The notes under the pieces were generated by a model. That model was not told the DNA's origin. It saw only the letters and a list, made by a program, of their open reading frames with translations, and did not search any database. Positions 11,666-21,799 of a stretch of 64,000 nt of DNA are shown piece by piece. The DNA lies in the NCBI RefSeq assembly GCF_009295515.1, contig NZ_RQVV01000037.1:43022-107021 (forward strand), given 5' to 3'. The stretch's first letter is position 1. Each line of letters starts with the position of its first letter. Origin of the DNA: Erwinia endophytica (GTDB taxonomy: Bacteria; Pseudomonadota; Gammaproteobacteria; Enterobacterales; Enterobacteriaceae). A program made the translations under genes and the position numbers.

Positions 11666-11673
11666 ATATTCCC

Positions 11674-11702
11674 ATTTGGGGATGCTGCCCCACTGATTCA
11701 AT
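11674..11702 (-). promoter_or_regulatory. Candidate sigma-32 heat-shock promoter for clpPX
   Basis: On the minus strand, ATTGAAT (11696-11702) and CCCCAAAT (11674-11681) with 14 bases between resemble heat-shock promoter elements, with nearly the same spacing as the lon promoter. The predicted leader to clpP would be about 155 bases. Confidence 0.55.
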
Positions 11703-11895
11703 CATAACAACGTTTTTCTCAACTACTAACCAGGAAAAACAGCTTAGTCGACAATTTGCCGATTTAATAAGCGAATAATCACGGTTAGTGCACACTGTGC
11801 GCAGGATATCCCCCCTGAAACATAGATAAACACAGTCACCGGGTAAAAGACTACGCTCAACATACCTGCAACTCGCAGTATCACAAGTATAAATG

Positions 11896-11926
11896 CAAAA
11901 AACCCGCAATCATCTGACTGCGGGCT
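11896..11926 (-). terminator. Terminator downstream of tig
   Basis: The stem CCCGCA/TGCGGG (11903-11924) is followed on the minus strand by six T, about 35 bases past the tig stop. Confidence 0.85.
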
Positions 11927-11959
11927 TATCATTATCTTAAACTCTTCGGGATCAGCGCA

Positions 11960-13264
11960 TCAGGCCGCTTGCGTCTGGTTCATCAGTTCCTGGAAGCCCG
12001 TGGCCTTTTCGGTCACTTTAGCTTTTTCCAGGATGGCTTCCACTGCTTGTTCTTCCAGAGCGACGTTACGCATATTGTTCATCAGCTCATTGTTTTTGCT
12101 GTAGAACTCAATAACTTCGGATGGATCTTCGTAAGCTGATGCCATTTCTTCGATCAGAACTTTAACGCGATTTTCGTCAGCTTTCAGTTCGTGAGTGCGG
12201 ATAACTTCACCCAACAGCAGACCAACCACTACGCGACGTTTAGCCTGCTCTTCGAACAACTCACGAGGCAGTTCCAGCGCTTGCTTTTCATTGCCACCAA
12301 AACGCTGGGCCGCCTGGCGCTTCAGCACATCGATTTCGCTATCAATCAGTGCCGTTGGCACCTCGATATCGTTAGCACTGACCAGCCCCTCGATAACCTG
12401 GTTCTTCACCCGGTTACGCACCGCACCTTTCAGTTCTCGCTCCATGTTTTTACGCACTTCGCTACGTAAACCCGCGACAGAACCATCTTCCACGCCAAAA
12501 AGCTTGATGAATTCTTCAGTGAATTCCGGCAATTCGCGCTCTTCGACTTTCTTCAACACGATATCGAATTTCGCCGCTTTACCTTTCAGGTTTTCAGCGT
12601 GGTAATCTTCCGGGAAGTTTACGTCGATGGTAAAGGTTTCACCCGCTTTGTGGCCCACAATGCCATCTTCAAAGCCTGGGATCATTCGCCCCTGCCCCAT
12701 AGCCAGAACGAAGTCAGCAGCTTTGCCACCCTCGAATTCTTCGCCGTCTACTGAACCACTGAAGTCGATGGTGACACGATCTTCCGCTTCTGCGGCACGA
12801 TCGGACGCTTTCCAGGTGGCCTGTTGCTTACGCAGGGTATCCAGCATGGTGTCAACATCTGCGTCAGTCACGGAGACAATCGGTTTTTCAACCTCGATAG
12901 CGTCCAGACCTTTCAGCTCAACTTCCGGGTACACTTCAAATTCAACGGCGTAAGTAAAATCTTCACCGGTTTTGTATTCGCCTGGCACATAGTTAGGCGC
13001 GCCAGCCGGATTAATTTTCTCTTTAATGATGGCGTCAACAAAGTTGCGCTGCATCAGATCGCCCAGAACATCCTGACGAACAGAGGCACCGTAGCGCTGC
13101 GCTACGATATTCATTGGCACTTTCCCTTTGCGGAAACCGTCAATACGCACTTTTTTTGCTACGCTGACCAACTCGCTTTTCACCGCGTTTTCGATTACAT
13201 CTTTAGCAACGGTAATCGTAACGCGACGGCCCAGACCCTGAGTTGTTTCTACTGAAGCTTGCAT
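11960..13264 (-). CDS. tig: Trigger factor
   Basis: The ribosome-bound chaperone with peptidyl-prolyl isomerase activity that meets nascent chains first. The N-terminal ribosome-binding domain contains the signature GFRKGKVP (about residues 43-50). The FKBP-like PPIase domain spans about 150-245 ([18 protein letters not shown]), and the C-terminal substrate cradle follows to residue 434. Length is close to the 432 residues of E. coli. It precedes clpP on the same strand but has its own terminator, the usual tig, clpP, clpX, lon order. Confidence 0.98.
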   Translation of the reverse strand: MQASVETTQGLGRRVTITVAKDVIENAVKSELVSVAKKVRIDGFRKGKVPMNIVAQRYGASVRQDVLGDLMQRNFVDAIIKEKINPAGAPNYVPGEYKTGEDFTYAVEFEVYPEVELKGLDAIEVEKPIVSVTDADVDTMLDTLRKQQATWKASDRAAEAEDRVTIDFSGSVDGEEFEGGKAADFVLAMGQGRMIPGFEDGIVGHKAGETFTIDVNFPEDYHAENLKGKAAKFDIVLKKVEERELPEFTEEFIKLFGVEDGSVAGLRSEVRKNMERELKGAVRNRVKNQVIEGLVSANDIEVPTALIDSEIDVLKRQAAQRFGGNEKQALELPRELFEEQAKRRVVVGLLLGEVIRTHELKADENRVKVLIEEMASAYEDPSEVIEFYSKNNELMNNMRNVALEEQAVEAILEKAKVTEKATGFQELMNQTQAA

Positions 13265-13550
13265 CTTATTACCTCAAAAAATCACGTGCTCGGTCAACTT
13301 CAGACCCTCCCCGCTCCGCAAGAAACAAGGTAGAGACTAAGAACCGGGACGGCATCTGATATCAGAACCGCGTTCCCTGTACCAGAAGCGTCCCGAAGAC
13401 ATTCCGGAAAAATAGACGCAGCATTATAGCGACAACCTCAGAGCGAGTCGAGGCTGGCGCCGCTCTCCTTTTGTTAACCCGGTTTCTTTTGTCTTTTGTG
13501 ACCTAAACAGCGCAAGTTTCAGGATACCCCCCTGACGCCACGATCCCATT

Positions 13551-13865
13551 TCACGCCAGCGTACCGGCCCCCCGGCAATCAGGCGAGGCAGGAACCGTAT
13601 TTTGCAGCCCTGCCCACTCTTCCCCGGTATAAGTATGCAAGGCCAGCGCATGGACGCTCCCCGCCAGTTCATCAGCCAGCTCACTATAAATAGCGCGATG
13701 CCGCATCAAAAAACGCTGGTTAAGAAAATGGTCGCTGACAATAACCACCTTAAAGTGGCTTTCCGCACCGGCGGGAACATGATGACGGTAACTTTCGTCA
13801 TGAACTTCAAGATGAACGGGAGCAAACGCCGCTCTTAACTTTGCTTCGATCTTTTCGCGGATCAT
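13551..13865 (-). CDS. bolA: Stress morphogen BolA
   Basis: A 104-residue BolA protein with the class II KH-like fold, including the DNA/Fe-S related helix-turn region around [12 protein letters not shown]. In E. coli it is induced in stationary phase, affects cell shape and biofilm genes, and partners with monothiol glutaredoxin. Length and the C-terminal [10 protein letters not shown] fit the family. The start [14 protein letters not shown] is family-like. It is divergent from yajG; tig follows after a spacer of about 285 bases in which I see no gene. Confidence 0.96.
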   Translation of the reverse strand: MIREKIEAKLRAAFAPVHLEVHDESYRHHVPAGAESHFKVVIVSDHFLNQRFLMRHRAIYSELADELAGSVHALALHTYTGEEWAGLQNTVPASPDCRGAGTLA

Positions 13866-14017
13866 GCTTTCATTCCTCTATGACAGCGGGCTGCGCCCCA
13901 TCTTTTCAATATTAACGAGTTTAAAAACGCAAGGCGATGAATTTACGCCTTCCCAGGGCTTCCTCTTGTTAAACGCTCACTATATGATGACCGCAGTGAT
14001 ATCTGCGCTAACTCCTT

Positions 14018-14137
14018 CATACTTCAAGCCGCAGATGTGTTGGCCGCATGATCGCCTCGTGGTCACTTAGCTGAATCAGCGTCGGAGATTTGTTCACGGA
14101 CCGCCTTCCTCCCACGTGAATGAGTTGGGTATAAATA
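14018..14137 (-). repeat. Degenerate dispersed intergenic palindrome, copy 2
   Basis: In reverse complement this reads like the other three copies: a GGAGGAAGGCGG-type arm, a central TCAGCTAAGTGAC segment, a GCGGCCAACACATCTGCGG arm and a TTGAAGTATGA end. It fills most of the spacer between bolA and yajG, ending about 20 bases before yajG. Clearly eroded. Confidence 0.55.
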
Positions 14138-14159
14138 TTTTGTCACCGAGAAAATAAGC

Positions 14160-14738
14160 ATGCTAAAAAAATTAATTTTCCCTCTGCTGGCCGTGTTTAT
14201 TCTGGCTGGCTGTGCAAGCAACAACAACACACTCACCATTGCACCAAAAATTCAGTTGCCGCAGCAGGATCCCAGCCTGATGGGCATCACCATCAGTATT
14301 AACGGCGCCGATCAGCGAAGTGATCAGGCGCTGGCCAAGGTTAACCGTGATGGCCAACTGGTTACGCTGGTCCCTTCCCGCGATTTGCGTTTCCTGCTGC
14401 AGGAAGTACTGGAGAAACAGATGAGCGCCCGTGGTTATATGATTGGGACCAATGGCGCGGTTGATTTGCAGGTCGTGCTCAACCATCTTTATGCTGATGT
14501 CACCCAGGGTAACGTGCGTTACAGCATTACCACTAAAGCGGATATCTCGATCATCGCCACCGCTAAAAATGGCAATAAACAAGTGAAAAACTATCGCCAG
14601 ACTTACAGCATTGAAGGGGCGTTTTCCGCCACCAACGATAAAATCGCCACCGCCGTTAACTCCACGCTCAGCGACGTGATCTCCGATATGGCTCAGGACA
14701 CCAGCATTCACGAGTTCATCAAGCAAAACGCCCGTTAA
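14160..14738 (+). CDS. yajG: YajG family lipoprotein
   Basis: A 192-residue lipoprotein. The signal peptide begins MLKKLIFPLLAVFILAGC; the lipobox cysteine is about residue 18 and is followed by ASN, so sorting to the outer membrane is expected. The rest is the YajG domain, rich in polar residues. Function is not established in E. coli. It sits directly upstream of ampG with a hairpin between them, as in E. coli, so partial co-transcription is likely. Confidence 0.93.
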   Translation: MLKKLIFPLLAVFILAGCASNNNTLTIAPKIQLPQQDPSLMGITISINGADQRSDQALAKVNRDGQLVTLVPSRDLRFLLQEVLEKQMSARGYMIGTNGAVDLQVVLNHLYADVTQGNVRYSITTKADISIIATAKNGNKQVKNYRQTYSIEGAFSATNDKIATAVNSTLSDVISDMAQDTSIHEFIKQNAR

Positions 14739-14747
14739 CTTGGCTTT

Positions 14748-14780
14748 GCCCGCCGCCTCATCGTCGGCGGGCTGTGTTTT
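14748..14780 (+). terminator. Hairpin between yajG and ampG (attenuating terminator)
   Basis: The GC-rich stem GCCCGCCG/CGGCGGGC (14748-14772) is followed by TGTGTTTT. It lies 10 bases after the yajG stop and 18 before the ampG start, so it may only partly end transcription. Confidence 0.55.
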
Positions 14781-14789
14781 AAGGTTCGT

Positions 14790-16268
14790 ATGCCCAGTCA
14801 CTATCTGCAGATCTTTACCCAACGTAATGCCGCCTTACTTCTGATCCTCGGATTTGCCTCCGGGTTGCCTCTCGCGCTGACGTCCGGAACACTGCAAGCC
14901 TGGATGGCGGTGGAAAACGTTGATATCAAAACCATTGGTTTCTTCTCGTTGGTGGGACAGGCCTATGTGTTTAAATTCCTCTGGTCACCGCTGATGGATC
15001 GCTACACACCGCCGTTTTTAGGTCGCCGTCGCGGCTGGATGCTGTTAACGCAGACCCTGCTGGTCATCGGCATCGCGCTGATGGGGTTGATGGATCCTTC
15101 ACGTAACCTGACACTGCTGGCGGCACTGGCTGTACTGGTCGCCTTTTGCTCCGCTTCACAGGATATTGTGTTTGATGCCTGGAAAACGGACGTTCTGCCA
15201 GCAACTGAACGCGGCAGCGGTGCGGCAATCAGCGTACTGGGATACCGCCTTGCTATGCTGGTCTCTGGTGGATTAGCGTTATGGCTGGCAGATCGTTATG
15301 TCGGCTGGCACGCTATCTGGTGGGTGATGGCCGCGATGATGATCCCGGGAATTATCGCCACACTCATGGCGAGCGAGTCGCAGGATGCCATCGTCCAGCC
15401 CAGGACCCTGGAAGAGGCTGTGATTGCTCCGTTACGTGACTTTTTTAACCGCAACAATGCCTGGTTGCTCCTTTCGCTTATCGTTCTTTATAAGCTGGGG
15501 GATGCTTTTGCACTCAGCCTGACCACCATCTTCCTGATCCGCGGCGTCGGCTTTGACGCAGGCGATGTCGGGCTGATTAATAAAACGCTTGGCCTCGCGG
15601 CGACGATTATTGGCGCTTTGTATGGTGGCATACTGATGCAACGCCTGAGCCTTTTCCGCGCGCTGATGATATTTGGTATTCTGCAGGCACTATCCAACCT
15701 GGCGTATTGGGGACTGGCGGTCACCGACAAACACCTTTACAGCATGGCCGCGGCGGTCTTTGTTGAAAACCTCTGCGGTGGCATGGGCACAGCGGCATTT
15801 GTCGCACTGCTGATGACACTGTGTAATAAATCCTTCTCGGCAACCCAGTTTGCGCTGCTGTCGGCGCTTTCCGCCGTTGGGCGGGTCTATGTCGGACCGG
15901 TAGCGGGTTGGTTTGTTGAAACCTGGGGATGGCCAACGTTCTACGCCTTTTCGGTGATAGCGGCATTACCTGGGTTAATATTACTGGCGGGATGTAAAAC
16001 GACGCTGGATCGGGCACAAAACGGCGAAGATTTTACCGTACGTTGTCATTTTACCTCTGGCTACCGCTGGGCATTGAGATCACTGAAAACGGGTGCGGTA
16101 TTAGTGGCGACAGGGCTAATATTGCTGGCGTTAAGGGGAACGGGTCTGCTGCTGGATACCGGGGGAATCATTAGATTTCTGATTCAAAGCGGGATGATTT
16201 TAGCCGTGATTGGCATCATCTGCGGCAGCCTGTTGGATTATCTCGCACTACGTAAAATGCCGCACTAA
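14790..16268 (+). CDS. ampG: Muropeptide MFS permease AmpG
   Basis: An inner-membrane permease that imports GlcNAc-anhydroMurNAc peptides for cell-wall recycling, the signal route for AmpC induction. The 492 residues are strongly hydrophobic with 12-14 predicted helices. The N-terminal part LILGFASGLPLALTSGTLQA and the loop LMDRYTPPF are family hallmarks. Length matches E. coli (491). The terminal segment after about residue 415 is less conserved. A clear terminator follows. Confidence 0.97.
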   Translation: MPSHYLQIFTQRNAALLLILGFASGLPLALTSGTLQAWMAVENVDIKTIGFFSLVGQAYVFKFLWSPLMDRYTPPFLGRRRGWMLLTQTLLVIGIALMGLMDPSRNLTLLAALAVLVAFCSASQDIVFDAWKTDVLPATERGSGAAISVLGYRLAMLVSGGLALWLADRYVGWHAIWWVMAAMMIPGIIATLMASESQDAIVQPRTLEEAVIAPLRDFFNRNNAWLLLSLIVLYKLGDAFALSLTTIFLIRGVGFDAGDVGLINKTLGLAATIIGALYGGILMQRLSLFRALMIFGILQALSNLAYWGLAVTDKHLYSMAAAVFVENLCGGMGTAAFVALLMTLCNKSFSATQFALLSALSAVGRVYVGPVAGWFVETWGWPTFYAFSVIAALPGLILLAGCKTTLDRAQNGEDFTVRCHFTSGYRWALRSLKTGAVLVATGLILLALRGTGLLLDTGGIIRFLIQSGMILAVIGIICGSLLDYLALRKMPH

Positions 16269-16285
16269 ATCGTCAAAAAAATCTT

Positions 16286-16312
16286 GCCCAGTGTCTTTTG
16301 GGCCTTTTTTTT
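16286..16312 (+). terminator. Terminator downstream of ampG
   Basis: The short stem GCCCA/TGGGC (16286-16303) is followed by a run of eight T, 17 bases after the ampG stop. Confidence 0.85.
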
Positions 16313-16791
16313 CACACAATATTTTAACAAATTAGTTCTTTTTAGTGATTAGAAAGCACGCATTCTCGCCTGAAACATTCTCCTTTTTTAACAATTCGTG
16401 CAGATTAACATTTCTCCATTCTCCATTATTTTTCACTGGACTCTATTCTTTACACTCTCTCACTAAAAAATATTAAAAACCGGTACGTTATTATTATCAC
16501 ATGATCCTTATTCCATAAATGATGCTGGGATGTTAAATGATTGAGTAATTAATTTACTGTTTATAGCAGTCTATTTTTTGAAATGTTTTTTTCATCGCCT
16601 TTCGTTATATTGCCGGCAAGTTATTGTCCGTATTCATATTTAGTCACCCTCCGCAACATCTCTGACAACATTTGCAAAAGGTGTCAATGGGGTGCTGACA
16701 CAAGCTGTTGCTGGTTTACAGTAATGAAACGTTCCCGTAAAATGCCGCCACACTTAAACGACAATAGAGCCCTTGTCATTGAGGTCGTTAA
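16313..16791. other. AT-rich upstream region of the cyo operon
   Basis: About 480 bases with no credible gene, visibly richer in A and T than the flanking genes. It must carry the cyoABCDE promoter and, by analogy with E. coli, ArcA and Fnr control sites. I cannot place these sites with confidence by eye. A short open frame at 16583-16795 lacks any family feature. Confidence 0.5.
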
Positions 16792-17718
16792 ATGAGACTC
16801 AGGAAATACAATAAAGGTATGGGGATTTTGTCATTAATTGCAGGCACGTTATTGTTAAGTGGCTGTGATAGTGCATTGTTAAATCCCAAAGGACAGATTG
16901 CACTGGAGCAACGTTCGTTGATACTGACAGCCTTCGGCTTGATGCTGATCGTCGTTATTCCGGCAGTCTTAATGGCTTTAGTGTTTGCCTGGAAATATCG
17001 GGCATCCAATACCAATGCCAAATACAGTCCAAACTGGTCACACTCTAATAAAGTGGAAGCCATAGTCTGGACTGTTCCCATCTTGATTATTCTCTTCCTT
17101 GGTATCTTGACGTGGAAATCAACCCACGCGCTGGAACCAAGCAAACCGTTAGCCTCCGATGTGAAGCCGATAGAGATTGAGGTGGTGGCACTGGACTGGA
17201 AATGGCTGTTTATCTATCCGGAACAAGGTATTGCTACCGTGAACCAGATAGCGTTCCCGGCTAACACGCCAGTCGCGTTCAAAATCACCTCAAACTCCGT
17301 TATGAACTCCTTCTTCATTCCTACCCTCGGTAGCCAGATTTACGCTATGGCGGGCATGCAAACCCAACTGCATCTGATTGCGAATGAACCTGGCACGTTT
17401 GACGGTATCTCTTCCAACTTCAGTGGTCGCGGCTTCTCCGGTATGAAGTTCAAAGCGATTGCTACTCCTGATACAGCAACATTTGATCAGTGGGTCGCAA
17501 AAGCGAAAGAATCATCCAATACGCTGATGACGATGGATGACTTCGAAAAACTGGCTGCGCCAAGCGAAAACCATCCGGTTGAGTTCTTCTCTGCAGTGAA
17601 TCCTGAACTGTTCCAACAAGTTATTGGTAAGTTCAAGATGAACCACGGGAAAATGGACATGTCTGGACACGAAGGCATGAACATGAGCGAAGCCTCACAC
17701 GCGGGAGCCGAGGAATAA
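16792..17718 (+). CDS. cyoA: Cytochrome bo3 ubiquinol oxidase subunit II
   Basis: Subunit II of the proton-pumping quinol oxidase used at high oxygen. It is a lipoprotein (LLLSGC, Cys about residue 25) with two transmembrane helices at about 43-65 and 85-107. A periplasmic cupredoxin-like domain follows (about 125-225), with the CyoA C-terminal domain after it. It lacks the CuA ligands, as expected for a quinol oxidase. The tail is rich in Met and His ([14 protein letters not shown]), as in other CyoA proteins. First gene of cyoABCDE; cyoB starts four bases later. Confidence 0.97.
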   Translation: MRLRKYNKGMGILSLIAGTLLLSGCDSALLNPKGQIALEQRSLILTAFGLMLIVVIPAVLMALVFAWKYRASNTNAKYSPNWSHSNKVEAIVWTVPILIILFLGILTWKSTHALEPSKPLASDVKPIEIEVVALDWKWLFIYPEQGIATVNQIAFPANTPVAFKITSNSVMNSFFIPTLGSQIYAMAGMQTQLHLIANEPGTFDGISSNFSGRGFSGMKFKAIATPDTATFDQWVAKAKESSNTLMTMDDFEKLAAPSENHPVEFFSAVNPELFQQVIGKFKMNHGKMDMSGHEGMNMSEASHAGAEE

Positions 17719-17722
17719 TACG

Positions 17723-19714
17723 ATGTTGGGAAAATTAACCCTTGATGCAATTCCGTATCACGAACCGATTATCGTGATAACGGTTGCCGCCATCATTCTT
17801 GGTGGTTTGGCTGTTGTTGGAGCAATTACTTACTTCGGTAAGTGGCAATACTTGTGGTCAGAATGGCTGACATCCGTTGACCACAAAAGACTCGGTATCA
17901 TGTACATTATCGTGGCTTTCGTCATGTTAGTGCGCGGCTTTGCCGATGCAATAATGATGCGTAGCCAACAGGTACTGGCTTCAGCCGGTGAGGCCGGGTA
18001 TCTCCCCCCCCATCACTACGATCAGATCTTCACCGCCCACGGCGTGATAATGATCTTCTTCGTCGCCATGCCGTTTGTTATTGGTCTGATGAATATCGCC
18101 ATTCCTCTGCAGATCGGCGCACGTGATGTGGCCTTCCCATTCCTCAACAACCTGAGCTTCTGGTTCACGGTAGTGGGTGTGGTGTTGGTAAACCTGTCAC
18201 TGGGTGTGGGTGAATTTGCTCAGACTGGCTGGCTGGCCTATCCGCCACTCTCCGGCACGGAATACAGCCCGGGAGTCGGTGTCGACTACTGGATATGGAG
18301 TCTGCAGTTGTCAGGGATCGGGACGACATTAACCGGGATTAACTTCTTTGTTACTATCCTGAAAATGCGTGCTCCTGGCATGACCATGTTCAAAATGCCG
18401 GTTTTCACCTGGGCATCACTGTGTACTAACGTGTTGATTATCGCTTCCTTCCCGGTTCTGACCGTGACCGTCGCGTTATTGACCCTTGACCGTTATCTGG
18501 GCTTCCATTTCTTCACCAATGAAATGGGTGGCAACATGATGATGTATGTCAACCTGATCTGGATCTGGGGTCATCCGGAAGTTTATATCCTGGTTCTGCC
18601 CGTCTTCGGGGTGTTCTCCGAAGTGGTCGCCACCTTCTCGAAAAAGCGTCTGTTTGGTTACACCTCGCTGGTTTGGGCAACGGTTGTTATCACGGTTCTG
18701 TCCTTCATCGTGTGGCTGCATCACTTCTTCACCATGGGTGCCGGTGCTAACGTTAATGCCTTCTTCGGTATTATGACGATGATCATCGCCATTCCTACCG
18801 GGGTTAAAATCTTCAACTGGCTGTTCACCATGTACCAAGGCCGCATTCAGATGCACTCTGCCATGATGTGGACCGTAGGCTTCCTGGTTACCTTCTCTGT
18901 TGGGGGGATGACCGGTGTTCTGCTGGCGGTGCCTGGTGCCGACTTCGTTCTGCACAACAGTCTGTTCCTGATTGCCCACTTCCATAACGTCATTATCGGT
19001 GGTGTGGTGTTCGGTTGTTTTGCTGGTGTGACTTACTGGTTCCCGAAAGCATTCGGTTTCTGCCTGAATGAAAAATGGGGAATGCGCGCCTTCTGGTTCT
19101 GGATCATTGGTTTCTTCGTTGCCTTTATGCCGCTGTACGCACTGGGCTTCATGGGGATGACCCGTCGTCTGAGCCAGAACATTGATCCCAAGTTCCACCC
19201 ACTGCTGGTCGTAGCAGCGTGTGGTGCGGCACTGATTGCCTGTGGCGTGATCTGCCAGGTCACTCAGTTCTGGGTCTCCGTACGTGACCGTGAAAAACTG
19301 CGCGATGTGACGGGCGATCCATGGGGCGGCCGTACTCTGGAGTGGTCAACCTCTTCACCCCCGCCATTCTACAACTTTGCTGAAGTCCCGGTTGTCCATG
19401 AGCGCGATGCGTTCTGGGAAATGAAAGAGAAAGGTGAAGCGTATAAACGACCTGCTCACTATGCTGAAATCCACATGCCGAAAAACAGTGGCGCTGGTGT
19501 GGTCATTGGTGCGTTCAGCCTGGTGTTTGGTTTCTCCGCTATCTGGCACATCTGGTGGCTGCTTGGTCTGTCGTTCCTCGGTATGATCTTAAGCTGGATC
19601 ATCAAGAGCTTTGACGAAGACGTTGATTATTACGTTCCCGTTGCCGAGATCGAAAAAATCGAGAATCAGCACTTTGACGAAATTAGCAAAGCAGGTTTGA
19701 AAAATGTCAACTGA
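17723..19714 (+). CDS. cyoB: Cytochrome bo3 ubiquinol oxidase subunit I
   Basis: The catalytic haem-copper subunit holding low-spin haem b, haem o3 and CuB. The 663 residues form about 15 membrane helices. CuB ligands are seen in WGHPEVYI (H284 region, with the cross-linked Tyr) and WLHHFF (H333 and H334). Haem ligands are in AHFHNV (H419 and H421). Length equals E. coli CyoB. It overlaps cyoC by 11 bases. Confidence 0.98.
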   Translation: MLGKLTLDAIPYHEPIIVITVAAIILGGLAVVGAITYFGKWQYLWSEWLTSVDHKRLGIMYIIVAFVMLVRGFADAIMMRSQQVLASAGEAGYLPPHHYDQIFTAHGVIMIFFVAMPFVIGLMNIAIPLQIGARDVAFPFLNNLSFWFTVVGVVLVNLSLGVGEFAQTGWLAYPPLSGTEYSPGVGVDYWIWSLQLSGIGTTLTGINFFVTILKMRAPGMTMFKMPVFTWASLCTNVLIIASFPVLTVTVALLTLDRYLGFHFFTNEMGGNMMMYVNLIWIWGHPEVYILVLPVFGVFSEVVATFSKKRLFGYTSLVWATVVITVLSFIVWLHHFFTMGAGANVNAFFGIMTMIIAIPTGVKIFNWLFTMYQGRIQMHSAMMWTVGFLVTFSVGGMTGVLLAVPGADFVLHNSLFLIAHFHNVIIGGVVFGCFAGVTYWFPKAFGFCLNEKWGMRAFWFWIIGFFVAFMPLYALGFMGMTRRLSQNIDPKFHPLLVVAACGAALIACGVICQVTQFWVSVRDREKLRDVTGDPWGGRTLEWSTSSPPPFYNFAEVPVVHERDAFWEMKEKGEAYKRPAHYAEIHMPKNSGAGVVIGAFSLVFGFSAIWHIWWLLGLSFLGMILSWIIKSFDEDVDYYVPVAEIEKIENQHFDEISKAGLKNVN

Positions 19715-20318
19715 AACTCTGACTAAACCGCACGACGCCCATGCAGCGCATGGGCATCACGATGCAGGAGCCAATAAAGTCTTTGGCTTCTGGATCTACC
19801 TGATGAGCGACTGCATCATCTTCGCCACTCTGTTCGCAACCTTTGGGGTGATGGTCAACAACACCGCAGGTGGCCCGGCAGGTAAAGATATTTTCGAACT
19901 GCCGTATGTGCTGGTTGAAACCGCCCTGCTGCTGTTGAGCTCCATTACCTATGGTTTTGCGGTTATCAACATGAACAAAGGCAGCCAGGGGGCCGTTATC
20001 GGCTGGCTGGCGCTGACCTTCCTGTTCGGCGCGGGCTTTATCGGGATGGAAATCTATGAATTCCATCACCTGATTGGTGAAGGTTTCGGTCCGCAGCGCA
20101 GTGGCTTCCTCTCAGCATTCTTTACGCTGGTTGGAACGCACGGTCTGCACGTGACTTCAGGCCTGATTTGGATGGCGGTACTGATGTACCAGGTCGCCAA
20201 ACGTGGCCTGACGGCAACTAACCGAACTCGCATCCTGTGTCTGAGCCTGTTCTGGCACTTCCTGGATGTGATATGGATTTGCGTATTCACCATTGTCTAT
20301 CTGATGGGGGCCATGTAA
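19704..20318 (+). CDS. cyoC: Cytochrome bo3 ubiquinol oxidase subunit III
   Basis: Subunit III of the quinol oxidase, 204 residues with five predicted membrane helices. The N-terminus is rich in His and Ala ([13 protein letters not shown]), as in other CyoC proteins. It has no redox centre of its own and stabilises subunit I. Its stop codon shares one base with the cyoD start (TAATG), typical of translational coupling. Confidence 0.97.
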   Translation: MSTETLTKPHDAHAAHGHHDAGANKVFGFWIYLMSDCIIFATLFATFGVMVNNTAGGPAGKDIFELPYVLVETALLLLSSITYGFAVINMNKGSQGAVIGWLALTFLFGAGFIGMEIYEFHHLIGEGFGPQRSGFLSAFFTLVGTHGLHVTSGLIWMAVLMYQVAKRGLTATNRTRILCLSLFWHFLDVIWICVFTIVYLMGAM

Positions 20319-20647
20319 TGAGTCATTCAGTAAACGAACATGGTGCGTCACACGGTAGCGTGAAGTCTTACATGATCGGCTTTATTCTGTCGATCATTCT
20401 GACCGCGATACCTTTCTGGATGGTCATGGACGGCAGCGCTTCTAAAGCGACTATCCTGGGTGTGGTGCTGATCTGTGCGGTTGTGCAGGTGCTGGTGCAT
20501 CTGGTGTACTTCCTGCATCTGAACACCTCTTCTGAAGAAAGGTGGAACCTGGTGGCAATTGTCTTTGCCGCAGTAATCATCTTGATAGTTGTTGTTGGCT
20601 CGCTATGGATCATGTGGAACCTCAACTACAACATGATGGCCAACTAA
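20318..20647 (+). CDS. cyoD: Cytochrome bo3 ubiquinol oxidase subunit IV
   Basis: The smallest oxidase subunit, 109 residues with three membrane helices, thought to assist CuB insertion and assembly. The ATG at 20318 overlaps the cyoC stop and gives MSHSVNEHG..., the family start and the E. coli length. An earlier in-frame start at 20237 lies inside cyoC and is not used. Confidence 0.97.
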   Translation: MSHSVNEHGASHGSVKSYMIGFILSIILTAIPFWMVMDGSASKATILGVVLICAVVQVLVHLVYFLHLNTSSEERWNLVAIVFAAVIILIVVVGSLWIMWNLNYNMMAN

Positions 20648-20656
20648 GAGCTGCCT

Positions 20657-21547
20657 GTGATGATTAAGCAATACCTGCAAGTAACGAAACCAGGAATTAT
20701 TTTCGGAAATTTAATTTCTGTCATCGGGGGATTTCTACTGGCTTCTAAAGGCCACATTGACTATTCCCTGTTTCTCACCACCATAGTCGGTGTCTCGCTG
20801 GTGGTCGCATCCGGTTGTGTTTATAACAACTATATCGACCGTGACATCGACAAAAAAATGGAGAGGACCAGGAATCGGGTGTTGGTTAAAGGTCTCATCT
20901 CTCCGACAGCCTCTCTGGTTTATGCAACTGTTCTGGGTATTGCTGGCCTCGCGTTGCTGTATCTTGGAGCAAACCCGCTGGCCATGTGGCTGGCGGTAAT
21001 GGGCTTTGTGGTTTATGTCGGCATTTACAGCCTGTACATGAAGCGCAACTCGGTTTATGGCACCCTGATTGGTAGCCTGTCCGGCGCAGCACCACCGGTC
21101 ATTGGCTACTGTGCCGTAAGCAATGAGTTTGATGCTGGCGCGTTAATCCTGCTGGCGATCTTCAGCCTGTGGCAGATGCCGCATTCCTATGCGATTGCTA
21201 TCTTCCGCTTCAAAGATTACCAGGCCGCGAATATCCCGGTCTTACCGGTGGTGAAAGGTATCTCGGTGGCGAAAAATCATATCACGCTGTATATCCTCGC
21301 GTTTATGATTGCCACCCTGATGCTGACGCTGGTGGGGTATGCTGGCTACAAGTATCTGGTGGTCGCAGCAGCCGTCAGCGTGTGGTGGCTGGGGATGGCG
21401 CTTTCAGGCTACAAGACGCAAAACGATCGCATCTGGGCTCGTAAGTTGTTCGTCTTTTCTATTGTTGCCATTACTGCGCTGAGCGTAATGATGTCGGTCG
21501 ATTTCATGGCGCCGGCCTCAAAAGACCTGCTGACTTACGTTTGGTAA
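20657..21547 (+). CDS. cyoE: Protohaem IX farnesyltransferase (haem O synthase)
   Basis: A membrane prenyltransferase of the UbiA superfamily that makes haem O from haem B and farnesyl diphosphate, needed for the haem o3 centre of CyoB. The Asp-rich motif [12 protein letters not shown] binds diphosphate and Mg; about eight helices are predicted. Length is 296 residues, the same as E. coli. Farnesyl diphosphate for this reaction comes from IspA, encoded about 6 kb away. Last gene of the operon, nine bases after cyoD. Confidence 0.97.
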   Translation: MMIKQYLQVTKPGIIFGNLISVIGGFLLASKGHIDYSLFLTTIVGVSLVVASGCVYNNYIDRDIDKKMERTRNRVLVKGLISPTASLVYATVLGIAGLALLYLGANPLAMWLAVMGFVVYVGIYSLYMKRNSVYGTLIGSLSGAAPPVIGYCAVSNEFDAGALILLAIFSLWQMPHSYAIAIFRFKDYQAANIPVLPVVKGISVAKNHITLYILAFMIATLMLTLVGYAGYKYLVVAAAVSVWWLGMALSGYKTQNDRIWARKLFVFSIVAITALSVMMSVDFMAPASKDLLTYVW

Positions 21548-21576
21548 AGCAAACCCACTACAAGGGGCGTGAGGAT

Positions 21577-21705
21577 ACCTGAAATAATTGGCGCTGAATC
21601 ATAGCGGCAAGTGAGTGAATCCCGATGAGCTAACTCAGGTAAGCGATTCGGGTAAGCGAATGCAGCCAATACTGAAACCGTGCCAGATATGAAAGGTATA
21701 TCACG
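21577..21705 (+). repeat. Degenerate dispersed intergenic palindrome, copy 3
   Basis: The best preserved of the four copies. It has AATAATTGG at the left end, then GCGGCAAGTGAGTGAATCCC, a central CTAACTCAGGTAAG palindrome, a GGGTAAGCGAATGCAGCC arm and a GATATGAAAGGTATA right end. It sits between cyoE and yajR, where it could form a long imperfect stem in the cyo transcript. Confidence 0.65.
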
Positions 21706-21799
21706 CCCTTTCTTTTTGTTACGACTACTTAATAAGAAGTGTTTTACCCCCCTCTCCCCTGCCCCTTAAAATATCTGCATCAAATAAACCGAGGTAGTA

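Larger units (their letters stand above)
11511..11959. other. Intergenic region between clpP and tig
   Basis: About 450 bases without a credible gene. From clpP outward it holds a degenerate dispersed palindrome (11538-11665), a sigma-32-like promoter (11674-11702), about 190 AT-rich bases in which I see nothing definite, and the tig terminator (11896-11926). Short open frames here have no family features. Confidence 0.6.

Noticed and set aside
11658..11932. Two overlapping short frames in the clpP-tig spacer
   Set aside because: They cross the tig terminator and the heat-shock promoter and have no ribosome site or family match.
18476..19198. A 240-codon open frame antisense to cyoB
   Set aside because: cyoB is fully conserved on the other strand; the antisense product is His/Asn-rich low complexity, typical of a shadow frame.
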